DNA from: an uncultured Eubacteriales bacterium
GTDB taxonomy: Bacteria; Bacillota; Clostridia; Oscillospirales; Oscillospiraceae
Direction: 5' to 3'
Assembly: GCA_900540635.1 (NCBI GenBank)
Contig: UQGU01000029.1
Location: 1 to 29,092, forward strand
DNA length: 29,092 bases
Within the stretch, counting starts at the first letter, position 1. Each line of letters begins with the position of its first letter. Made by a program: the position numbers and the translations under genes. Shown piece by piece: positions 8,441-14,861 of this stretch. The notes beneath the pieces are model-generated. The model saw nothing but the letters and a program-made list of their open reading frames with translations, was not told the DNA's origin and did no database searches.

Positions 8441-8605
8441 ATGTACAAAAGCATGAAAATTCTGATCGGAAAGAAGTTCTATAGGACCGCAGAGCAGGCT
8501 CAGAACAAGCTGGATGTGTTTTTCGCCTGCAATCGCCTGACGGACGATGAGTACACAGAGCTCACCGCCCTGACAGCGGATCTCTATGGAGGCGAGGCCG
8601 CTTGA
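8441..8605 (+). CDS. XkdX-like small phage protein
   Basis: This 54-residue protein (MYKSMKILIGKKFYRTAEQA...) has the short shape and YTELTAL ending of XkdX-type proteins, which lie between tail-fibre and lysis genes in Bacillus PBSX-like and Clostridia prophages. The start is ATG at 8441 with CTGGAGGAAA upstream. An earlier in-frame ATG at 8396 would add 15 residues but lacks a comparable ribosome site. The stop overlaps the TTG start of the endolysin. Identity is by size, place and weak similarity. Confidence 0.6.
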   Translation: MYKSMKILIGKKFYRTAEQAQNKLDVFFACNRLTDDEYTELTALTADLYGGEAA

Positions 8606-9165
8606 CGGTAAGGCAGCTGCAGCTTCTGCTGAGTTATCTGGGCTATAGCCCGGGAGAAATCGACGGCGTGGCGGGGGAGAAGACGAAAAGCGCCGTGGAG
8701 GCCTTCCAGCGGGCAGAGGGCCTGGCGGCAGATGGGGAAGCGGGGGTGAAGACCCAGGAAAAGCTCAAAGAGGCCGTATTCCAGGGCCGCCTTCGGAAGC
8801 AGGAGGCGGAGCGCTTCTGGAAGGACATCCGCTATTTTTCCAGGAACGAGCCCTACATTGCCTGCCCCTGCGGAAAATGCGGCGGTTTCCCCACAGAGCC
8901 TGTGGAAAAATTGATGCGCCTTGCGGACCGGGTGCGCGCTGCTGCGGGCGTTCCCATGGTCCCCAGCAGCACTGTGCGGTGCAGGGCTCACAATGCAGCC
9001 GTAGGCGGCGTGGCCAATTCCAGGCACCTGACGGGCTGTGCCATGGACTTCTCCCTTCGGGGCTGGAGCGCCGAGAGAACGCTGGCACTGGTGCGGCAGC
9101 AGAAGGAGGTCCGCTATGCCTATGCCATTAACGGCACCCATGTGCACATGGACGTGAACCCATAA
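8602..9165 (+). CDS. Endolysin: peptidoglycan-binding domain plus M15-type peptidase
   Basis: This 187-residue protein has an N-terminal PG_binding_1 domain (about residues 3-60: LQLLLSYLGYSPGEIDG...GVKTQEKL). The C-terminal part is a peptidase M15_3-like domain (about 75-187). It includes CPCGKCGG, the zinc-site block SRHLTGCAMDF (His and Asp ligands) and the final HVHMD histidines. The family cleaves peptide cross-bridges in peptidoglycan. The start is TTG at 8602, overlapping the previous stop, with GGAGGCGAGG at 8588-8597. There is no signal peptide and no neighbouring holin, so release would need another route. It is the last gene of the cassette and ends just before a strong terminator. 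Confidence 0.87.
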   Translation: MTVRQLQLLLSYLGYSPGEIDGVAGEKTKSAVEAFQRAEGLAADGEAGVKTQEKLKEAVFQGRLRKQEAERFWKDIRYFSRNEPYIACPCGKCGGFPTEPVEKLMRLADRVRAAAGVPMVPSSTVRCRAHNAAVGGVANSRHLTGCAMDFSLRGWSAERTLALVRQQKEVRYAYAINGTHVHMDVNP

Positions 9166-9166
9166 T

Positions 9167-9201
9167 AAAAGCCGTCCGGCGTTGTGAACCGGACGGCTTT
9201 T
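9167..9201. terminator. Bidirectional Rho-independent terminator
   Basis: AAAAGCCGTCCGG (9167-9179) pairs perfectly with CCGGACGGCTTTT (9189-9201) around a 9-base loop, and each strand ends in a T run. It lies between the convergent endolysin and symporter genes and can stop transcription from both sides. Confidence 0.92.
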
Positions 9202-9217
9202 CGTACCTATGGAGAAA

Positions 9218-10135
9218 TTACTTTTGCTGCAGCTTGGCTGCGTTTTCCTGGGCGCATCTGGCAGCTTCCGCATCGGTAATCTTGTAGAAGATGGCCATGA
9301 TGACGGCTGCTGCAAAGTAGATGACGGCGGGAACGATCCAGCAGATGAACATGAAGCTCTTAACCCAGGCTTCGTCCGGGGTGAAGCCCGCAACGTAACC
9401 GGTGGCGCCCAGCAGGTAAAGGCCAATGGTGCCGCCTACGGCCATGCCGATTTTCAGCGGAGGGGCGGCCAGGCCGATGGCAATGGTGCGCATATCCTTG
9501 CCGGTCTTGTTCAGGTACCACTCGCCGCAGTCCAGATACATTGTGACCTGGAAGGAAGAGTAAATATAGGTTCCGCAGGTGCCGAAGCTCATGAAAATGA
9601 TGTACCATACCCAGTGCTGAGCGCCCATCAGATTCACGCCCACCAGACCCAGGCCGAAGAGTATGAAGCCTACGACGCAAGCCCACTTCTTGCCGATCTT
9701 GGTTCCCAGTTTGGGCATGAACATGGCGGCTACAACGCCCACCAGGGAGGCGGCCAGGGTGGCCAGGGTCAGCTTGGTGAAGTCACCAATAACGTAGATG
9801 AAGTAGTAGGTATAGTTGGCCTGATACATGAACATACCGATCTGCAGGATGGTAAAGGAAATGAACAGGGCCAGCAGCTGGGGGTTCTTAAACAGGGATT
9901 CCAGCATGTCCTTGATGGTTACCCGGGGCGCACCGGCGGGACCCTGACCAACGGGAAGATCCTTGCCCTCCGCCAGCCGGGAAATGTTGCCCAAAGCCCA
10001 GGGCATGGGAAGCATGAAGACCAGGGCGACGATAAAGTAGTTCCAGCTGCCAAAGGGAAGCTTTGTGACCAGCGTGGGGATGAAAGAGCAAATCAGCATG
10101 ACCACGGTGTTCTGGCGAATCATGTTAATGGTCAT
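9218..10135 (-). CDS. C-terminal fragment of the frameshifted MFS symporter
   Basis: This is a 305-residue open frame if started at the ATG ending at 10135 (MTINMIRQNTVVM...). It covers the remaining helices, including the central loop (SRLAEGKDLPVGQGPAGAP) and a GEWYLNKTGKDMR segment typical of GPH symporters (usually W..ETGKR-like). The same frame stays open upstream to 10318, but the translation there is meaningless. No good ribosome site precedes the internal ATG. Confidence 0.7.
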   Translation of the reverse strand: MTINMIRQNTVVMLICSFIPTLVTKLPFGSWNYFIVALVFMLPMPWALGNISRLAEGKDLPVGQGPAGAPRVTIKDMLESLFKNPQLLALFISFTILQIGMFMYQANYTYYFIYVIGDFTKLTLATLAASLVGVVAAMFMPKLGTKIGKKWACVVGFILFGLGLVGVNLMGAQHWVWYIIFMSFGTCGTYIYSSFQVTMYLDCGEWYLNKTGKDMRTIAIGLAAPPLKIGMAVGGTIGLYLLGATGYVAGFTPDEAWVKSFMFICWIVPAVIYFAAAVIMAIFYKITDAEAARCAQENAAKLQQK

Positions 10136-10575
10136 GGCGTTCCGGTTTGCGGGATTGGAACCGCAACAACGGCAACCACGCCGTAGTAAGCGGTCTGCAT
10201 GATGTTCATCAGGCAGTTCAGCACGGTGTAGGACAGGCCCAGAACCACAACACGGGCGGCCATAGGGGCAGTGCTGGTGTTGATAACCTCCAGCATAATG
10301 GCAACGGCCAGTATCCAACGGCCGTAGTACAGCCAGCCCTGGTTTTTGCCTTTCTTGCCCAGCTTGACTTTTTCAACGATGATGCCACAGAACAGGCTGA
10401 CGACAAAGTCGCAGCTCTTGGCAATCAGCAGAGCGGTTGCCAGGGTGCTTGCGGGGATTTTCAGAACCTCGGTGGCGAAGGTGTTCAGGTACATGAAGCC
10501 GACCATGATGGACAGGGTCAGCAGAGAATAGGTACCCATGGTCCATATCTCTTTTTTACTGCTTGTAGGCTGCAT
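10132..10575 (-). CDS. N-terminal fragment of the frameshifted MFS symporter
   Basis: This is a 147-codon open frame. The first 133 or so residues are genuine symporter sequence with about four membrane helices. The last 14 (ending VPIPQTGTP) are out-of-frame and end at a premature stop. Start and ribosome site are as for the whole gene. The fragment alone is unlikely to transport anything. Confidence 0.7.
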   Translation of the reverse strand: MQPTSSKKEIWTMGTYSLLTLSIMVGFMYLNTFATEVLKIPASTLATALLIAKSCDFVVSLFCGIIVEKVKLGKKGKNQGWLYYGRWILAVAIMLEVINTSTAPMAARVVVLGLSYTVLNCLMNIMQTAYYGVVAVVAVPIPQTGTP

Positions 10576-10611
10576 AACAGTTCCTCCTAACTTTCTCTCT
10601 TCTGTGTGGGC

Positions 10612-11694
10612 TTATTCCTGGCCGCAGCAGCCGATTCGGGAGGCTCTGTACAGCTCTTCCCGGAAGGCGGGGGTCAGGTAGGCGGGGTTGGAGTACATAT
10701 AGCTGAACACGCAGGGGCGGTCCGGCTTGGCATACTTGGCGGCAAAGGACCGGGCGGCGGCGCGGAGCTCCTCTTCGGAAGCGGTTTCGGGGTGCTCCAG
10801 CTCGTTGCAGACCACGGAGATGACGATCTTGTCGCCATAGTCACGCCAAAGCTTGTCCGTATCGTTCATGGCCATGGGCGTCCAGGAGTCGAAGCCCGCG
10901 TCTACGAAGACGCCGCAGCGGGTCTCGCCCTTGCCGCAGGAGTGCAGGTCGATGAACTTGCCGCGGGAATGGACGTGATCGCAGAAGCGCTTCATCTCCG
11001 GCAGGAACACCTCTCTGGCCACGGCCTCGGAGAAGAAGGGGGCCATCTGGGAGCCCCAGTCGTCGTGGATGCAGAAGCCGGGGAAGTCGTAATACTGGCA
11101 GCACTTGTCAACGATGCGCATATACAGGGAGGTGGTCTCGTGGATCAGCTCCTTGATGGCGTCCAGCTGGTCATCGTCCAGCAGAGCCATGGCGGCGCCC
11201 TCGAAGGTCATGAAGGAAATCAGCCGTTCAAACCAGCAGCCGTTCAGCATCCACAGGATCTTGGGACCGGAGGCCAAGTATTCCTTGTTCATCTCGGCGC
11301 TGCCTTCCCAATCCCAGCTGTCGATATCGGGGAAGTGGACATATTCCCGCCAGTCGTTGGCGTCATCGAAGAGCTTGCCCTCGCTCATGGAGCCGCCGGC
11401 CACATCGATGTACTTCCAGTTCAGGCCGAACATATCCTTGCCGCCGAATTTTTCCCTGGGAGTGGGGACCGCCTCAAAAACGAAGCCGCGGGCCACATGG
11501 TCGGGTATCACGGAGGGGCAGAAGAAGCCGGTTTCAGAGCCGTTCAGAATCCACAGGGCTTCCTTGTCGCAGAAGGTGCGCTTTGCCAGCTCCGTGGTGC
11601 TGATGGGGTAGTTAAATACGGGAATGGTGCCGCCGCCGAAGGCCGGCATCTGGGCGACTACTTCCATTTCTTTTTCGTTGAAGGGAATTTTCAT
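10612..11694 (-). CDS. Uroporphyrinogen decarboxylase-like (MtaA/CmuA-type) methyltransferase
   Basis: This 360-residue protein belongs to the URO-D superfamily. It carries His251-Ser-Cys253 in IDLHSCGKGE and Cys328 about 75 residues later, matching the H-x-C-x(~75)-C zinc pattern of corrinoid methyltransferases such as MtaA and MtbA rather than true HemE. A DDWGSQ segment lies near residue 211. Relatives move methyl groups between a corrinoid protein or coenzyme and a substrate. No corrinoid-binding protein is encoded nearby. The start at 11694 has AAGGAGT upstream; the open frame extends further to 12003 but has no better start and would cross the promoter region. It heads an operon with the symporter and diverges from the PucR-type regulator. 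The substrate is unknown. Confidence 0.82.
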   Translation of the reverse strand: MKIPFNEKEMEVVAQMPAFGGGTIPVFNYPISTTELAKRTFCDKEALWILNGSETGFFCPSVIPDHVARGFVFEAVPTPREKFGGKDMFGLNWKYIDVAGGSMSEGKLFDDANDWREYVHFPDIDSWDWEGSAEMNKEYLASGPKILWMLNGCWFERLISFMTFEGAAMALLDDDQLDAIKELIHETTSLYMRIVDKCCQYYDFPGFCIHDDWGSQMAPFFSEAVAREVFLPEMKRFCDHVHSRGKFIDLHSCGKGETRCGVFVDAGFDSWTPMAMNDTDKLWRDYGDKIVISVVCNELEHPETASEEELRAAARSFAAKYAKPDRPCVFSYMYSNPAYLTPAFREELYRASRIGCCGQE

Positions 11695-11755
11695 AACAGT
11701 CACTCCTTTTCGTGTGTGGCCGTTTTCCGGCCCGCTGCTTTTCTTGCTGGTTTCA

Positions 11756-11764
11756 TTGTAGCAT
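11756..11764 (-). promoter_or_regulatory. Extended -10 promoter element for the methyltransferase operon
   Basis: Read on the minus strand the sequence is TGCTACAAT, an extended -10 (TG-n-TACAAT), with no clear -35. A promoter of this type often depends on an activator, which fits the divergent PucR-type regulator. Confidence 0.45.
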
Positions 11765-11786
11765 CCGAGGGCGCGAAAAGATACGG

Positions 11787-11858
11787 TCCAAGAGTACACT
11801 GCTTTTTCGGGAGAAGAATAGATTTTTGTTCCAAAAGTACAAAGCCGCACAATGTGCG
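11787..11858. promoter_or_regulatory. Direct repeats and palindrome, candidate PucR-type regulator sites
   Basis: TCCAAGAGTACACTGC (11787-11802) and TCCAAAAGTACAAAGC (11830-11845) agree at 13 of 16 positions and start 43 bases apart, close to four helical turns. The second is followed directly by the perfect palindrome CGCACA-A-TGTGCG (11846-11858). All lie upstream of the -10 of the methyltransferase operon and upstream of the regulator gene. They are the best candidates for the regulator's binding sites. Confidence 0.5.
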
Positions 11859-11974
11859 ACAAAAGAAGTTGGTGAAAATTACAAAATAGGACTTCCTTTT
11901 TTCGGGGAAAAGTGATAAAATGAGAGGGCATGGACCAAAAAGCCGTCCTCCCATTGGACAGAAAGGACAATGCC

Positions 11975-13441
11975 ATGAAGCTCAGTATGTGGATCATCGC
12001 CAATTTGCTGGAATCCTTCGAGCCGGAAGTGCATATTCGCCGGGAATCCCCCCGGGTTCTGCGCAGCGCACGGCTGGCCTATGCCACAGACTGTGTGCTT
12101 GTTCAGCAGGACGGGCCGGACTGCTTGTACCTTTGGAACGAAGACAGTATCCGCCTGCCGGACCTGTCCGCCCGGGAGGGCTTCGAGCTGCTGCAAAGCC
12201 TGTTCGACTCCATGTTTGACTGGGAGGGCCGCATTTCCGAGGCCATAGAGCAGCGGAATTTCCGGGCACTGGTGGAGGAAATGGGGGTCGTCTTCAAAAA
12301 TCCCATCGCTTTGACGGATGCCAACCATGCGGTTCTGGCCTGCTCCGCCGCCTATGGCGCAGAAGCGGTAGACCCGGAGTGGCTGCATTTGAAGACCTAT
12401 GGCTATTCCTCCTTTACCTCGGCCAAGGAGATCTCCGAGGCCAGACTTTCCTACCATATGGACGGAAAGGTCATTCGCTTCCGATTCCCGGAGGGCAGCG
12501 GGATGTCCGACAGCCTGTCCATTTCCCTGTTTCAGGGGGAAATGCCTGTGGGGTATCTGACCGTTGTGGAGAAGGATCACCCCATGAATGACGGCCACAT
12601 GCAGCTGATGGTCATGCTGGCCAAGGCCCTGGCCCCTGTGCTGAGCGGGGAGCAGAAGAGCAGTGAGCTGGGAAATTCCATGCTTCAGCGCTTTTTAGAG
12701 GGCGGAAGCCTAAGCGACGAGGGGGCGCAGCACTTCCTGGAGCAGCGGGGCTGGACGGAGAAGGACAGCTTCCGGGTTTATATTCTGGACCTGGACGGTT
12801 CGGAAGACAAGCTGCAGCTCCGGCGCAGCTACCGGCAGTATTTCGCGGCCATTGCGGCGGTGTTCCCCTGGGACCTCTCGGGGGTGCTGGAGGGGCGCTT
12901 TGTGCTGCTGGCCAACGACAGCCGGATGCCGGACGACCGCCGCAGAACCAAGCTGGAGGAGCTTCTGCGCGCTGCCCCGGTGAAGGGCGGCGTCAGCCTG
13001 AGCCGTCAGGGCTTTCAGCTGCTGCCCAAGCTCTTCGAGCAGGCGGAATATGCCCTGCAATCCCCCAAGGGAAAAAAGGGCTTCCTGACGGACTATTACT
13101 ACCTGGCCATGGACCACCTGATTCGCAGCCCTTACGACCCGGACCGGTGCCTGGCCGCCTGCCAGCCGGATGTGTACCGGCTCTTCTGCCAGGACGAGGT
13201 GCTGTATCAGACCCTCTGGGCCTACCTGATGCAGGACCGGTCCGTCACCCGGACGGTGCAGATGCTCTTCGTCCACAAAAACACCCTGCTCTACCGCCTG
13301 CGCCGGATCGAGGAATCCCTGCAATACAGCTTTTCAGACCCCTATACCCGTTCCTATATGCGCTTTTCCTTCCTCCTGCTGGAACGCCACGCAGGCCTGG
13401 AAAAGCCTCCGGTACCGGCCTTTGAAATGCCGGAAGGATAA
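11975..13441 (+). CDS. PucR/CdaR-family transcriptional regulator
   Basis: This 488-residue protein has a C-terminal PucR-type helix-turn-helix at about residues 420-450 (RSVTRTVQMLFVHKNTLLYRLRRIEESL), the signature of this family. The upstream part holds a probable sensory domain (about 85-230) and a GGDEF-like CdaR linker fold. No signal peptide or membrane helix is seen. The start is set at 11975, with AGAAAGGA upstream; an in-frame ATG at 11930 lacks a comparable site. It diverges from the methyltransferase-symporter operon and probably activates it in response to the substrate. A terminator follows the stop by 5 bases. Confidence 0.85.
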   Translation: MKLSMWIIANLLESFEPEVHIRRESPRVLRSARLAYATDCVLVQQDGPDCLYLWNEDSIRLPDLSAREGFELLQSLFDSMFDWEGRISEAIEQRNFRALVEEMGVVFKNPIALTDANHAVLACSAAYGAEAVDPEWLHLKTYGYSSFTSAKEISEARLSYHMDGKVIRFRFPEGSGMSDSLSISLFQGEMPVGYLTVVEKDHPMNDGHMQLMVMLAKALAPVLSGEQKSSELGNSMLQRFLEGGSLSDEGAQHFLEQRGWTEKDSFRVYILDLDGSEDKLQLRRSYRQYFAAIAAVFPWDLSGVLEGRFVLLANDSRMPDDRRRTKLEELLRAAPVKGGVSLSRQGFQLLPKLFEQAEYALQSPKGKKGFLTDYYYLAMDHLIRSPYDPDRCLAACQPDVYRLFCQDEVLYQTLWAYLMQDRSVTRTVQMLFVHKNTLLYRLRRIEESLQYSFSDPYTRSYMRFSFLLLERHAGLEKPPVPAFEMPEG

Positions 13442-13482
13442 AAATGCCGCGGTTTCTCAAAAAACGGAAACCGCGGTTGCTT
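13442..13482. terminator. Bidirectional terminator between the PucR-type regulator and gtrA-like genes
   Basis: CCGCGGTTTC (13447-13456) pairs with GAAACCGCGG (13467-13476). On the minus strand the stem is followed by GCATTTTTAT, a good T run, and on the plus strand by TTGCTTTAT, a weaker one. The two flanking genes are convergent. Confidence 0.8.
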
Positions 13483-13517
13483 TATACTCCGAAAGCTTTC
13501 CATATGGAGAAGCTTTT

Positions 13518-13913
13518 TTATTTTGCACTGTCAATCGTCTTGCCGAACACGAAAAAACGCTGGTAGAGAAACTCCGTGGAAAAATTCAGCAGCATATTCA
13601 CAACCGTCACCAGGTATTCGTTCCAGCCAAGGTTTGCTGCCAGGAAATTGCCGAGCAGGGTAGAAAGCGGGGTGAAGACTGCGTAGTAGGCGGCCACCTT
13701 GGCCATGGCCACGGGCACATTGGCGGCGGACTGGAAGGTAAACTTCCGGTTCAGCGTGAAGTTCCACAGAACGGAAAGGCACAGGGCGATGAGGTAGCAG
13801 GGCCAGTAGGGCAGGGCTGTAAACTCATTGAGCAGGGCAAAAGCGCCCATTTCAATCAGGCCTGCGCTGATGGAGAAAAAGGTGAATTTGAGAACGCGGA
13901 TGAATTCTTTCAT
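13518..13913 (-). CDS. GtrA-like membrane protein
   Basis: This 131-residue protein has four predicted membrane helices (about 10-30, 38-58, 70-92 and 100-120). It has the GtrA-family motif WNFTLNRKFTF in the second half and a matching ending NFSTEFLYQRFFVF. GtrA proteins are thought to flip or help transfer prenyl-linked sugars for surface glycosylation. The start at 13913 has AAGGAGG upstream. The gene stands alone between two terminators. It could serve the glycosyltransferase operon further along, but nothing here links them directly. Confidence 0.83.
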   Translation of the reverse strand: MKEFIRVLKFTFFSISAGLIEMGAFALLNEFTALPYWPCYLIALCLSVLWNFTLNRKFTFQSAANVPVAMAKVAAYYAVFTPLSTLLGNFLAANLGWNEYLVTVVNMLLNFSTEFLYQRFFVFGKTIDSAK

Positions 13914-13936
13914 AGGGATTCCTCCTTGGAAAAATT

Positions 13937-13962
13937 TCTGCCCCGGGAACTCCGGGGCAGAG
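13937..13962 (-). terminator. Terminator of the lipoprotein gene
   Basis: On the minus strand CTGCCCCGG and CCGGGGCAG form a strong stem, followed by AAATTTTTCC. It lies between the lipoprotein stop at 13978 and the GtrA-like start, so those two genes are probably separate transcripts. Confidence 0.82.
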
Positions 13963-13977
13963 CTATTTGCGGGAAAA

Positions 13978-14772
13978 TTACTTCACGGTGACAGAGGTCA
14001 CGTGGGGCTGTGCACCGTTGTACCAGTACAGGAAGCCCTCCACATCGATGACATCGCCCACCTTCAGGTTGGTGACGGTGGTGTAAACATCGGTGCCCTC
14101 GCCGCACAGGTAGCTCTCTACGGTGAAGGTGTAGGTGTTGGTGCCGTCGGACACGTTGAAGTACAGGTCATTGTTGTTGCCTGCAGCGCCGGAGCCATCC
14201 CAGTTGTACAGGAAAGCAGCGCCCTCGTCATTGGCGGCCACCACGGTCAGGCCGGAGACGGAGATCTTGGCATTCTGCCAGTCGATCAGGTTCTGGGCGC
14301 CCAGGCCGCCGGTGATGTCCTGGGGCTCGGCAATGTAGGAGCCTTCCAGAATCTCGAAGGTAGCGCCCTCGGCAATCTCCACCTCGCCGGACCACTCGGT
14401 CTTGTAGCCGTTGACGCGGATCTTGGTGCCGGGCACCAGCTTGGCAGCGTCCTCTTCGGAGCACTCCATGTTGTAGATGAAGTAAGCGCCGTCCTCGCTC
14501 TGGGCGTAGACAGTCAGCTTATTGTCCCACCAGGACTGATGGGCCTGGACATAGGTCTCGATGCACACGGGGCTGTCCAGCTCGGCGGCCATGTAGTCGG
14601 CATGGCTCATGACGTCGCCCTCGGCCTCGACGGGAGCGGTGACTTCCTCGGTGGTCTCGGTGGGAGCCTCGGTAGTGGGGGCCTCGGTGGTGGCGGCGGT
14701 GTCGGACTTGGCGCAGCCTGCAAAGGCGGCGATCATGCAGACAGCAAGCAGCAGGGCAATGATCTTTTTCAT
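13978..14772 (-). CDS. Secreted lipoprotein with Thr/Glu-rich linker, function unknown
   Basis: This 264-residue protein has a lipoprotein signal peptide (MKKIIALLLAVCMIAAFAGC, lipidated Cys20). A Thr/Pro/Glu-rich spacer (about 25-50) is followed by beta-rich sequence that looks like two OB-fold-like units (about 65-140 and 155-264). These share LTVYAQSEDGAYFIYNM and LTVVAANDEGAAFLYNW type segments, and each ends in a K-V-G-D-V-I-type or V-P-G-T-K-I-R-V-N-G segment seen in nucleic-acid-binding-like OB domains. The start at 14772 follows AAGGAGAA. It lies behind the ABC binding-protein gene but has its own promoter. A role with the importer is possible but unproven. Confidence 0.75.
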   Translation of the reverse strand: MKKIIALLLAVCMIAAFAGCAKSDTAATTEAPTTEAPTETTEEVTAPVEAEGDVMSHADYMAAELDSPVCIETYVQAHQSWWDNKLTVYAQSEDGAYFIYNMECSEEDAAKLVPGTKIRVNGYKTEWSGEVEIAEGATFEILEGSYIAEPQDITGGLGAQNLIDWQNAKISVSGLTVVAANDEGAAFLYNWDGSGAAGNNNDLYFNVSDGTNTYTFTVESYLCGEGTDVYTTVTNLKVGDVIDVEGFLYWYNGAQPHVTSVTVK

Positions 14773-14832
14773 TTTTCGTTTTCTCCTTATCGGATGATGT
14801 TTTTTACGGGGAAATCCCATAAACTAAGACCC

Positions 14833-14861
14833 ATTATAGCGGCAGGCGGTGGAAAAATCAA
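14833..14861 (-). promoter_or_regulatory. Sigma-A promoter of the lipoprotein gene
   Basis: On the minus strand TTGATT (14856-14861), 17 bases, then TATAAT (14833-14838). The -35 overlaps the stop codon of the binding-protein gene. No terminator separates the two genes, so readthrough from the ABC operon may add to this promoter. Confidence 0.8.

Larger units (their letters stand above)
9218..10575 (-). pseudogene. GPH-type MFS sugar/cation symporter broken by a frameshift
   Basis: Read across the break, the product is about 447 residues, close to the normal size of glycoside-pentoside-hexuronide symporters. These import sugars or related anions with a cation. The N-terminal frame runs to ...LMNIMQTAYYGVVAVVA and then shifts into a short wrong tail. 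The correct continuation (GSNPANRNAMTINMIRQNTVVM...) is in another frame. The junction lies at about 10155-10165 and looks like loss of one base. Both halves keep hydrophobic helices and conserved loops, so the lesion is recent or a sequencing error. The start at 10575 has AGGAGG upstream. The gene lies 36 bases behind the methyltransferase gene and was probably co-transcribed with it. Confidence 0.8.

Noticed and set aside
10150..10170. Programmed ribosomal frameshifting in the symporter
   Set aside because: No X-XXY-YYZ slippery site or downstream structure is seen, and this family is not known to use it.
9209..10186. Open frame on the plus strand opposite the symporter
   Set aside because: The composition is that of an antisense shadow; the minus strand shows clear membrane helices.
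10606..11889. 427-codon open frame on the plus strand opposite the methyltransferase
   Set aside because: Antisense shadow; the methyltransferase has clear zinc-site residues.
13491..13517. A second terminator formed by AAAGCTTTCC and GGAGAAGCTTT
   Set aside because: The pairing is imperfect and weak, and the stronger stem at 13447-13476 explains termination for both genes.
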